DNA of 64,000 bases from Diaporthe sp. PMI_573 (taxonomy: Eukaryota; Ascomycota; Sordariomycetes; Diaporthales; Diaporthaceae): positions 2,852,001 to 2,916,000 of the forward strand of contig JAJTUP010000002.1 of the NCBI GenBank assembly GCA_021399435.1. Direction: 5' to 3'. The translations under genes and the position numbers were made by a program. This document shows, one piece after another, positions 1 to 9,530 of the stretch (the stretch's first letter is position 1; each line of letters starts with the position of its first letter). Below the pieces are notes generated by a model. That model was not told the DNA's origin, made no database searches, and saw only the letters and a program-made list of their open reading frames with translations.

Positions 1-22
1 GACTCGGTCACGGTTCCCGGGG

Positions 23-825
23 TTATTCCCCGTTCGCTCTCCGACGCTTCGACCCGGGCGACGGTGAACGGTCCTCCTCCGGATCGGGACTTTGATCAGT
101 AAATTTTCCCGAACACTGTCGTTCCACCCCACGGGTTTGCGGGAACCCATCGACAATCTTCCCATCATCAATAAACTGCTCAATCCATCCGATGGTCATC
201 CTGTCGAGTCGCTCAGTCGGTGAAATACCATGGTTCAGGCCAACAGGGTGGTCTTACTGGCTTCTCTGCGTATCTGCAAAATGGACATGGTCTTCAAAAA
301 GATGTTTCTTATAATACGGATCTTTTTTGAAGCTCTGATAGTCCTTGATACTTTTGAACATCACCTGACTGAAGCAGTCAAAGTCTGCAATATTGACCAT
401 CTGGGGATCGACAATTTCGTTCATCAGTGCGCGTGTCGAACTTTGATTGTGAATCTTGACAGAACGTGGCGTTAGCCTATTAGCATTCATCGTGTTGATA
501 TCGCACAAAGCCAGAATATAAGACTATGCTCTCGTGAATGACATACTTGCGTCCATCTGACCATACCATATTTAACCATGAGGTCCTGCGTCATGGGCGC
601 GGATATCTTGGTCATGTGATGGCGGTACTCTTCTTCAGTCATACCAGGTTTGCGGTACCCCAAAATGGTCAAACATAACAATTTCCCGCCTGGATTGTCC
701 AGGACGGTCGACTCAGTGACTTGTTGGGACCGCATATTCCTTGTTGTATGATGATAAATTTCATGAGTACGAGATGAAATTGAAGCGTCAATTGATGTGA
801 TATTTAATAAGTGGCTGGTGTTCAA
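23..825 (-). CDS. EthD-domain protein (aromatic-polyketide tailoring type)
   Basis: Three exons join in phase: 825-547, 454-258 and 200-23, giving about 217 residues. Intron 1 starts GTATGT and ends after a GCTAAC branch-like site. Intron 2 is GTAAGA...ACAG. The N-terminal half carries the EthD pattern ([19 protein letters not shown], then SAPMT and [10 protein letters not shown]). The second half carries the [13 protein letters not shown] stretch usual in fungal members, and splicing across intron 2 restores it. EthD proteins of this kind occur in aromatic polyketide clusters (for example the MdpH type), where they are small dimeric alpha/beta-barrel enzymes proposed to act as decarboxylases or dehydratases. 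The gene is co-oriented with the SDR and scytalone-dehydratase-like genes downstream. The start could also be the Met at 735. The C-terminal tail after the EthD fold is polar and low in complexity. Family is confident; the reaction is inferred from context. Confidence 0.8.
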
Positions 826-1170
826 ATGCCGCTACTTCGTCGGACGAATGCAAATGGCCCGGTTCGGACATCGACGGATTTCCAATGCACGGGGAAAGGC
901 TTATCACCACGGGTTAAGGTTTTAATTTATTCCGATGCCTGACTACGGGAGAATCATCTGTAGTCTTCTCCTCAGTGAAAGAAAACTGAGGTGGTGTGCA
1001 TACACTGGCATACTGACCTGTCAATGAATCTTTCATTTATGATCAAGTCAGATAGCGATGCTTCTTTTTAACTATATAACCAAAAGGAATAACGAAGAAA
1101 AATGGCACAGTTCTTGGGGGAGAAAACCAGCATCTAAATTTCCAGACCCTGAGGCACAACAGTGTCCGCA

Positions 1171-1296
1171 GGGAACAACATGCCCCCTGGGAGAATGCAG
1201 CCAGCTGGGAGAGTGGTGACCGATGGGAGAGTAATTCCGACTGGGAGTTTAATGCCGCTTGGGAGAGTAATGCCGCATGGGATCATAATGTTGCCG
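1171..1296. repeat. 18-bp imperfect tandem repeat, seven units
   Basis: Seven consecutive 18-bp units each begin GGGA: 1171, 1189, 1207, 1225, 1243, 1261 and 1279. The usual form is GGGAGAGTAATGCCGCAT-like. A weaker eighth unit precedes them at 1153. The period is a multiple of three, so both strands read as hexapeptide repeats: G-R-V-M-P-x on plus and x-G-I-T-L-P on minus (minus frame open 1337-1134). Without a convincing start, partner exons or homologue I call it a minisatellite rather than a gene. Confidence 0.85.
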
Positions 1297-1444
1297 GCTG
1301 TGCAGGGGCGCTGCATAGTCGACTTGGCAAGAACCACGACGGTGCTTCCACCTTGGACAACTAGGAGTGCTCCCTGAGGGAGAAAGAATCTTACAGGCTA
1401 TCACATACACTATCAAGGTAACACATCTACGTTTGAAAATTCAA

Positions 1445-1668
1445 AAATGTCATTGTAGAGCCCCTGTGGCTTATAGAGCCTCTGTTGCTTGCCTACCTCT
1501 GGTCTGGCTATTCTGTAGGAAGTTGTTCAATAGAAGACTTTCCGACTAGAGGTCTTCCTATAGGAGGCTACTCTATATGAGGTTGTCCATAGAGGCTATC
1601 CCATAAGAGGTTGGGTAGTAAGCAATATAGATGCTGTGGCCGCGAAGCAGACACCCAAGCAAAGCTTG
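1445..1668 (+). repeat. Dispersed repeat, copy A
   Basis: This copy matches the reverse complement of 46869-47103 in a series of colinear blocks: CATTGTAGAGCC, GCCTACCTCTGGTCT, AGAAGACTTTCCGACT, GGTCTTCC, GAGGCTACTCTAT, GAGGTTGGGTAGT and ATAGATGCTGTGGCCGC. The middle of the copy consists of about 15-bp units of the type TAGGAGGTTATCCCA. No terminal inverted repeat or coding frame is evident. Confidence 0.75.
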
Positions 1669-2310
1669 TATATATAATAGACGCTGAATCAGGTTTAGAG
1701 TGGGCTTATTGGGACTGAAATAGAACTGAAGTAGATATGAGACTTACCTTAGGCTCGTCGTCCTAGTTGTAGCTTCTATTGCCACCCTTCCCGGTGCTGC
1801 GAGGGCAGAGGAGGTTTTCAATGGCTGTGATTTCGTGCAGGCTCTTACGGACTGTGAAGGAGTGTGATGACGTCTACAGGATAAAGGGAAATAATTGGCA
1901 CAGTTGTTCAAAGAAGAAATGGATGCGGTGGGCAGGGGGTGCTACACTTATAAGCACTCGAGATGCCGTCGTTGGAAGGGAGAGGAGACGAGGCAATCGA
2001 GGACTGCAAGAATCACTGAAGTTATGTGTAGGAAACCGACTCAGGGACTAATTGACAGCTGAGGGCCAGCTATGCGGCAGTATTACGGTGAGGGATGCAC
2101 TAGATGCTTCTTTAAATACAACCGGTCACGTGGCATATACCTGATACGGGTTTACTTGAAGCTTAATAAATATCTCATGCTACGCCGCTGATTGTTTGAG
2201 TATGACGGTCCCTTCAGAATCAACAAGTTGGATGTGCACTTGTATTTACCGGCGAGATGCGCGATGTCTTCAAGGGTAAAAAGACAACTCAAATTCAGAT
2301 GGTGATCTAC

Positions 2311-3241
2311 TCAGTCCTCACCGCTGGGGAAGCTTCCAGCCCCACCATCCGGTCGCAAGATCTTGCCGTTGATCCATCCGCCCTCATTGCTTGCAAGGAA
2401 AACGGCGCAACGCGCAACATCCACGGGGAGACCAACGCGGTTGAGAGGCGAGACTGATGCGACGACCTTACCGCCAATTCCTGGTTAGCAAAAGATGAAA
2501 GCTGGTTTTCCTTGGCACGGACTCACCTTCATGATCTGCTCCTCAGACATGTTCTCACTATGTGGGAGGTAGTCTTTTGCGGTGGCGTGGAACATATCCG
2601 TCACGATGCCGCCAGGTGCAATAGCATTTACCGTGATCCTCTTTTTACCGCAGTCAAGCGCCAGACATGGCACAAAGGACTCGATGGCACCCTTCGATGC
2701 CGAGTAAAGTGAGTGTTTTGGTACCACGAAGCCTTCAGCGGTGTTCGAGCTCGTGAGGATGATTCGTCCGCCCCGGTTGAGGTGCTTGTACGCCTCTCGG
2801 GCAACAAAAAACTGGCCGCGGGTGTTGAGGCTGAAGACGCGATCGAATTCCTCCTTTGGAACCCACGAATGTCAGCGCCACCTCCGCTCCATGCTTTTGT
2901 TCGCTTGAAACACTCACCTCCGTTACGTCACCCAAATGCCCAAACGAGACGACCCCGGCATTGGAAACGACAATATCGAGCTGTCCATAGTGGGCCTTCG
3001 CGGCCTCAAATAGCCGCACTGTCTCCTTTACCTCCCTGACGTTGGCCTGGATTGCGACGGCGTCTGATCCCAGGCCTTTGATCTCCGTCACGACTTTCTC
3101 GGCCGGTCCGCTTGAGCTGGCGTAGTTGACAATTACCTTTGCTCCGGCGCGGGCCAGCTCGATGGCGATGGATGCACCAATTCCGCGGCCGGCACCAGTG
3201 ACGAGGGCTACCTTGCCATCCAAGCGAGATGGAGAGGCCAT
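2311..3241 (-). CDS. Short-chain dehydrogenase/reductase, tetrahydroxynaphthalene-reductase-like
   Basis: The exons are 3241-2918, 2853-2527 and 2466-2311, all phase 0, giving about 268 residues, the usual length for this family. The protein has the Rossmann cofactor motif TGAGRGIG, the NAG motif, a catalytic Ser in [10 protein letters not shown] and the YSASK catalytic Tyr-Lys pair. The C-terminal substrate region ends with [13 protein letters not shown]. The overall pattern matches the 1,3,6,8-tetrahydroxynaphthalene reductase and versicolorin or emodin-type ketoreductase group (MdpC/Ver-1-like), NADPH enzymes that reduce polyhydroxylated aromatic rings. Met at 3241 ([11 protein letters not shown]) is chosen over the upstream in-frame Met at 3274 because it fits family N-termini. 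Neighbours of compatible function (EthD, scytalone-dehydratase-like) support a role in aromatic polyketide tailoring. The exact substrate is unknown. Confidence 0.88.
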
Positions 3242-4080
3242 TATATCTACTTGAAATAAAGTATGAAAAAGCAAAACCTTTTATTCTACCGCTGAAATTT
3301 TGAAAAGCTCCAGAGATGTTTCTAGCCTGGTCAAATGTTATTGGTACTTTGCACGGTGAAAACGGCTGACCATGTTTCTGCGACACCTGGGGGTCCCATA
3401 TTTATTATACCCAGACGCTGCTGCGGTTTGCGCATTAGCTACTGACTCCCGTGAAAGCCGTCCCACTTTCAGTGCCGGCCTTTGTCACCAAGCTTCCGAG
3501 TTGCATAGGTATGGCCGGGCTTATTCAACCGGACTCCGGCCCTCAACGGACGATAAAGAGACCCAAGTCCGTGATTTGATTCATTCTATATGTTCTGCTA
3601 AGCTAGCCGGTAGTGCTCGGACCCTGTGCTTGTGTCTTGTGTGCAGCACGGAGTAACCTTCATCCTGCAATTGTGGGCAGAAACTTTGTGGAGTTTCCCC
3701 TGCCCTTTTCCCGGCCTGTCAATTCGCTTTCTTTTGAAGATTTCCTGTTCTCTGCCAACCGTACCCAGTCGTGGTCAGCAGTTCCAATCTAGCTTCAAGG
3801 ACATCAACTGATGAATTCGAGTATCCGATTTCGAGCGCGGTCGTCATTTGCAAATTATTTTCTGCTGCCAAGTTTCGATTTCAACTTTTGGTTACGAGTA
3901 GAGTCTGACGAGCATCACCCACGACCTGTTCCTATCAAGTTGTCGATGTCTTGAAAGCGCGCGTTGTGGTGGATTGACTAGAGTTTTATCATGATAATTT
4001 CTTCGATTGAGCCAGGCATCTAGTTGCCATTTATGAAGACTCATCTCTAATGAGGGTGTTTCGACACGGTTGTTCTACCC
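3242..4080. other. Intergenic, no gene seen
   Basis: This stretch separates the SDR 5' end from the dehydratase-like gene 3' end. Open frames at 3372-3656 and 3626-3811 have no recognisable domain and no supporting splice context. It probably contains the SDR promoter and the 3' untranslated part of the next gene. Confidence 0.5.
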
Positions 4081-4680
4081 TTACAACTCGCCTGATGCGT
4101 CCCCAAATATCTTATCGTAGTCGTATTCAAACCATCTCTCGTTTGGTTTGAGCCCAGCAAATTTCCAAACCCCGTCAACTCTCTTGTACCACATGGTTGC
4201 GCTACCATGCGAGTGTCCCTTGATGGACACAGTCTTGAGAGTAGATTCCGTATACTTCTGGTGGGCGACTCGCATTTGGTGATGCCCCACGACTTCATCA
4301 GTTGAGACCTTCTCCCACTTAGATGTCCCCACGAAATGCTGTGTCTTCAGCAACGGGTTGCCCAAAACGTAGGGACTCGAAACCATGCCCGCAAACTCAT
4401 CAGCCGCCATGTTTTCCCACAGCTTGTTGAGAAAGGAGCGGTAGTCTACTCTCAATGACGGTGCGACACAAGCTCGAAGACGTTCCCAGTCCTGGACTTG
4501 AGTCAGCAATATATGCCCTTGGCACGATGGGTAGTGGAAGGCCTGCCTTTGAATCAAAGCTCTCTGCCCATTCAAATAGAGCAGCCTCACATCCCGCGCG
4601 ATCTATTTGCAAGTCAGTTAGATTATACGCTCAAAGTGTATCATAGCCAACTGACCCTCAAGATTTAGTTGTGTAGACAT
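4081..4680 (-). CDS. Scytalone dehydratase-like protein with altered active site
   Basis: The exons are 4680-4656 (25 nt), 4602-4547 and 4491-4081, giving about 163 residues; Magnaporthe scytalone dehydratase is 172. The protein aligns along its whole length to that family ([70 protein letters not shown]). Compared with the Magnaporthe enzyme as I recall it, Tyr50, His85 and His110 are kept. The position of Tyr30 is Phe, and Ser129 and Asn131 are Gly and Ala. The family dehydrates scytalone or vermelone in DHN-melanin synthesis, and relatives such as MdpB act on anthraquinone-type substrates. Intron 2 (4546-4492) begins GC, not GT, and ends AG. Without it the frame breaks and the conserved DSK-DW junction is lost. 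I infer a divergent paralogue with a different substrate rather than the melanin enzyme itself. Confidence 0.85.
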
Positions 4681-6530
4681 GTCGCTGTGACTAGGCAGCT
4701 GTGCAACGCAGATTTTGCTCGGAGACCTTGATAATGCCAGATGATTGTCAACTTGGAGATTGTGTCTCCTTAGGGTAAAGGGAAAAGATAGGAGAGACTG
4801 GTAATGCGCTGGTAGCGATGAAATATTGTGTTTATGATCTACAGAGTCCAAGGGTTACACCGAGACCCGGACCGAGCACGTCTTCACGGTTCGACGAGTT
4901 CATGCAAGCTTTCGGCAATCCGATGTAGCGGGACCAGCGCCGAGCCAAATTAGAGTTTGAAAACGCAGGTTTCGGTCATCGACGTTGTCCAAGCTCTGTC
5001 GGACCATGGGCAGCCAAATACCGACCTGATGTAGAGTTGGACAGCAATTGCTGATCAGCTATTGTGCCACTAGTGGACGATCGTGAAAAGCTGGGCCGCC
5101 ATCGAATGATTTGGAGTTGACGGCAGAAGATCCTGTTGCAAACTGACCAAATAATTGCACAACGTTGGGAAACAGGCAGATATAACTAAAACTTGCATCA
5201 TCTATATATGGTATCTGATTTCTTTTAGACCTCTCATGATGGCTAAAGACAAATATCTCTGTGCCTGTCTGTACTGCATACTCCCATGTCAGAGGTGTGC
5301 CCCGCGCCGGCCCTGACTACAAGCAAGCGCTACGTGGGCTGCAAGATCGGGCACTTTCACGTCTAAAACATAGCGTAGCGATATTCACACTCTCTTCAAA
5401 AAGGAAAACTTGGGCCCACGATCGAGCGACCAGGCTTAAAAGAGCTGGAATTACGCCGACACAAGCTGCAAAATTGTGTGAACTTCATATATGAAGAGTG
5501 CGATCATGGATATGATGTCAGATCCGTGCACCTTTTACTCAAGCAATGACGTGCATTTTACCTCGCACGGAAGAGTTCATAAAGGCACAGAGGGCAGAGA
5601 AATTCCCAATATGGGGAGCAAACTGGTGGAGCTGGGTTGCATGGCACAACGCAAGTTCCGTGCGAACATTGGACTTCCCAAGGGTTGACATGAACCATCT
5701 TGACAACAACCGGTCAGGCTCCGGCGACATTATTCCTACTTGATGCTAAATCATATAATATTCCATGCCGCCAATATGAGTCCTGATCAGGTCGCTCACA
5801 TTACGGATCACTCAAGCTGATGTTGACCTGGCATCCTGGAAATTCTTGGTTACCATCTCACATTCCATTTCTTCAACGCATTTGAGCGCTTCTGTAAGTC
5901 TGCGTGAAGCAACTCAGGGAACGATGTTTGTGGGTGTGTGGAGAGCGTCCTGGAGAGGCAGGTGGAGCTTCATCATCGTTCTCGAAGTAGATGCCTGTGC
6001 TGCCATATTGCAGTTCTGCTAAGCCTCGGGTCCGTGTCCTGGGAACCACACAGGGCTATAAAATGACTTCACCCACCAAATTTAAGGTTCAGACTACCAA
6101 AAGTGTAAACACAAGCCCGTGTTTATGGGCAGTCTTCTTCGTGAGCCGCCTATGCAGAATGTCAGTCAGCCTGCAAGATATTCCGGCCGCCAAGAGTAGA
6201 TTAATTTATTAATGAACGTTTCTCGGCCTTATGCAAACCCAGTCCCGGCTCGATGTCCGTAGATACAGGAAGCCATGAATTGATTACTGTGGGCTGATTG
6301 TCGGAGGCGTGTACGGCCGCGCCGAGTACCAAAATCGAAACCGACATTTGCAACAACATTTATATTTGTGTGCCTGGCTAGACACCCATCCACCATGCAA
6401 CACCGCAGCCTGGTGTTCCTAGTAGGGGTAGTCATTTCCTTGCCATCATTTTTCTAGTAAATATTGATGACACATCTCGCAGTGCAGCACTTGGGCCCGA
6501 TTCAGAAATCCATAGTCTCTTTTCGTCGAC
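4681..6530. other. Intergenic between divergent dehydratase-like and GMC genes
   Basis: This is about 1.85 kb between two divergently transcribed cluster genes, so it should hold both promoters. The open frame at 5546-5743 has a protein-like composition (Trp-rich) but matches nothing I recognise. I see no other gene, repeat or RNA. Confidence 0.5.
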
Positions 6531-8335
6531 ATGGCGTCCAGCTGCAACTCACCATGCAGTTCACTGGGCATAGTGACCCTGGTACTTGCAGGGGCCACTA
6601 AAGTGCTTGCTCAAGCACATTATTTGATCGTGGGTGGCGGCCCTGCAGGGTATGTGGTCGCAGAGCAACTTTCACAAAATCCTCAAATAAATGTCACACT
6701 TCTTGAAGCAGGGCCAGACTGTCAGAGTGACGACAATGTCAACAGTAAGCCATGCTTATGGGGCCCGACCACTGGTTGATGGGGAGGCTTGCTGATGCAG
6801 ATGCAGCACCTGGCAATCTGATGCGTGTGGGGGACTTGATGTTCCAGTACTACTCGCAGCCAGATGAAAACCTCGGCGGATTGACGCCAAATCTTTGGCA
6901 AGGCCGGACTTTGGGTGGTGGCGCGGCTGTCAATGCGATGGGATACTGCCGTGGCTCGGCTTCAGTCTTCGATGAATGGGCAGCCATCTCAGGCAATCCA
7001 GGTCTTGCATGGAGTTCTATTATGGACGACTACAGAGCAACTACTCATTATACGCAGCAACCGGCAAACTATGACGGACCTCTTGACAGCATGAGCGCCT
7101 TTGGGACTGGCCCAGTGGAATTGAGCAGGCAGAGCGGTCTGGCAGGCATGGAGCTGCCTTTTGCACACGCCTGGCAGAACCAGGCCAATCTCTCCATGAT
7201 GGACGCCATGAATGGCGAGGGCATCGGGGTGTATCTGGGCTTGCAGTCCATTCGCGTCAACAACCGCACCCGATCATATCCGCCGAGCACGTACGGCATG
7301 CTAATGGCCGAACGCACTAATGTGCAAGTTCTCGCGAATCATTGGGTACAGCGCATCAGATTCTCAACCACCAGAGCCACCAGCGTGCAATTTGTAGACA
7401 CGCTGACGGGAATGGAATCCAGCATAGATGCAGATGAGATCATTCTCGCTGCTGGCGCCCTCAACACTCCCAAGTTGCTGATGCAGTCCGGCGTCGGGCC
7501 GGCCTCCACGCTCGAAGACCTCGACATCCCCGTTGTTGCCGACATTCAGGACATTGGTGCTCAGCTCTGGGATCACCACTATTCTTACATTGAATGGCAA
7601 ATGACGGATGACGTGATGACAAATTGGAAATGGCAGAGCAATGCGTCGCTCATGTCTGAAGTGCAGAGACAATATCAAGCGAACTACTCCGGGCCGTTGG
7701 GCTGGAACAACGCGGCGCCATCCTACGCGGCACTGCGCATTCCAGACTCTGCTTTCGCAGGAGTCAACAGCAGTTTCTTCCAGCAGCTCGACCCAGACAG
7801 ACCACACGTCCTCTTCCAGGCCGGGGCGTATGCTTTCAACGCGTCACTGGCACCAAACCCAAATGTCAGCATGGTGTCAACATGGGCATCAGTCACGCAG
7901 CCTGAGGCAGCGGGGTACCTGACCATCAACTCATCCGACTATCGCGAGGCACCGCTCATCTACAGCAACTACTACGGATCTCCCGCGGACAAAGCAGCCA
8001 TCTTGTACGCATACAAAATGATGCGCTCTGTGCTGACGGCTGAAAGAGAATTTGCAGACAAAGTGGTCATGGAGGCCTACCCCGGCTCTAACTCGACCTC
8101 CGACGAGCAGCTGTGGCAAGCCATACAGAGGACTGCTTCTTCATTTCACCACCCCGTGGGGACTGTACCACTGGGAAAGGTCGTCGACGCCAATTGGCGC
8201 ATAAAGGGGCTGGATGGTATCCGAGTGGTCGACTCCGCCGCCATTCCGACGTTGCCCACGTGCCATCCAATGTCCCATGTGTATGCTGTCGCCCACCGAG
8301 CTGCAACGGATATCAAACAGGCGGATGGAATATAA
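6531..8335 (+). CDS. Secreted GMC-family FAD oxidoreductase
   Basis: Exons 6531-6744 and 6807-8335 give about 580 residues, typical for GMC enzymes. The first ~28 residues form a signal peptide ending near AQA. It is followed by the FAD-binding VGGGPAG motif, an acidic LLEAGPD end of the Rossmann unit, the first GMC signature ([20 protein letters not shown]), the second ([16 protein letters not shown]) and the C-terminal catalytic region with SFHHPVGT and [14 protein letters not shown]. The family oxidises alcohols or sugars, with oxygen or quinones as acceptor; some secreted members finish polyketide pathways (patulin synthase). The acceptor of the 62-nt intron could be either of two adjacent CAG sites (6800 or 6806). 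The second gives the family-like NTPGN junction. It lies divergent to the dehydratase-like gene and is plausibly the extracellular last step of the cluster. Confidence 0.9.
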
Positions 8336-9169
8336 ATGAAGGAAACAATTGGACACCATTGCCTTCCTCGCATGTTACAATATGAACTCATCAGCGAAGA
8401 AAGTTGGTCTAGGCTTCACAGTTGACTGTGCTCAGGCGAGAACAAGCCAATATACTCAGTTAAATCATTATTACTGGATTGGATGGAGATTGGAGTCTTT
8501 ATGGCCCAATTCTATGTAAAATAGTTTTTATAGTAGCACGTTTATACCTCGAAATCTCACCAGTGGGCGATCACGAGACAAGACCTACATTGAATCAGGC
8601 CTGTTCTGGCAGCCGTACATAGTTCACTGTGGGGTTCAAGTTGGGAAGAGTCATCCTGATTGAGTGCGAAACGATTTTGAGACCTTGATCTGTTCTTGCA
8701 TGTTCATATTGAGGTATCGAATGGTCCGAATCCTACGAGCCTTTCTTTTTTTTCTCGACCCGGTTATTGTATGCTTAGGCACTCGTGTTGGTATGCAGTG
8801 CTTGCTCGGCCAAAGGACTTCAAGACTCCTCTCAGCAACAAATAATCGGTCCATCCGGGTAACATGTGGCTGTTCCATGACACAGCTGAGGACATTGTGC
8901 AATATTGAGGGTGCCTCAGCCGTCGTTCGTGCCGCAAAATGTTAGGCTAATTAGTCTGTTATTTTGTCTCGGAGTTGAACACAATCACGGACTTACATTA
9001 TTGCTTCAAGTCACTGAACCAACGGCTACAATCCACTGCAGACCAAAATCAACATAACTGATATCTAAGACATAGTACCTATAGGCCGAGGACTATCTCC
9101 GCTTCTATTTTGAAGTAGGTTTTTATTTCCGTTATCCTTGCGCTCTCGCAAGGCTGAACACTAAAACTG
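8336..9169. other. Intergenic, no gene seen
   Basis: AT-richer sequence after the GMC gene. The paired open frames around 8651-8945 lie on opposite strands and have no recognisable motif. The stretch runs into an esterase relic. Confidence 0.5.
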
Positions 9170-9186
9170 CCGTTCGACGCGACTGC

Positions 9187-9530
9187 CGTTCCACAAAGCC
9201 ATCGAGAATCTCAACAAGACTGGTGAAGAGTGGGTAGCACAAGTGTACCCTATATATGAAGGCTACGAGGGCTCGTATCCCAAGACGAGGATATGGCACG
9301 GTACTGCGGATGAGATGATCTCGTAGAATTACCTCGCCGAGACGTTGAAGCTATGGTCCACTGTTTTCGATGTCCCGTGGACGGAGAACATCACGGACAC
9401 TCCTCACCTAAATTATACACAGATGGTCTATGGTGATGGCTCGAAGCTACTTAGATGGTCAGTGCTGGGGTTGAGCATAATGTATCTTGTGATGTTGCGA
9501 GAGACCTGGATTGGTTTCGCCTATGATATG
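9187..9530 (+). pseudogene. Relic of a CE1-type acetylxylan/feruloyl esterase
   Basis: Only the C-terminal part of a CE1 (PHB-depolymerase-like) esterase is readable. It runs NKTGEEWVAQVYPIYEGYEG, then GSYPKTRIWHGTADEMIS, a TAG stop at 9325-9327, then NYLAETLKLWSTVFDV and TPHLNYTQMVYGDGSKL. After a frame change near 9450 it continues as VEHNVSCDVARDLDWFRL, which carries the catalytic-His region and ends at a TGA. The family uses a Ser-Asp-His triad. The IWHGTAD block holds the Asp, while the Ser region upstream is missing. The TAG stands where homologues tend to have a Gln/Asn-type codon, as a CAG-to-TAG change would give. The relic is too broken to be functional. Confidence 0.72.

Larger units (their letters stand above)
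826..2310. other. Intergenic stretch with two repeat types
   Basis: This stretch lies between the 5' end of the EthD gene and the 3' end of the SDR gene. It holds an 18-bp tandem repeat (1171-1296) and copy A of a dispersed repeat (1445-1668), listed separately. Short open frames here have no recognisable domain. I see no gene I can support. Confidence 0.6.

Noticed and set aside
1162..1377. 18-bp repeat as a CRISPR-like or coding array
   Set aside because: Units are contiguous without spacers, so it is a tandem repeat; coding remains unproven.
5491..5743. Open frames between the divergent cluster genes, one Trp-rich and protein-like
   Set aside because: No family recognised, no splice sites joining to further exons, and it lies in the expected promoter interval.
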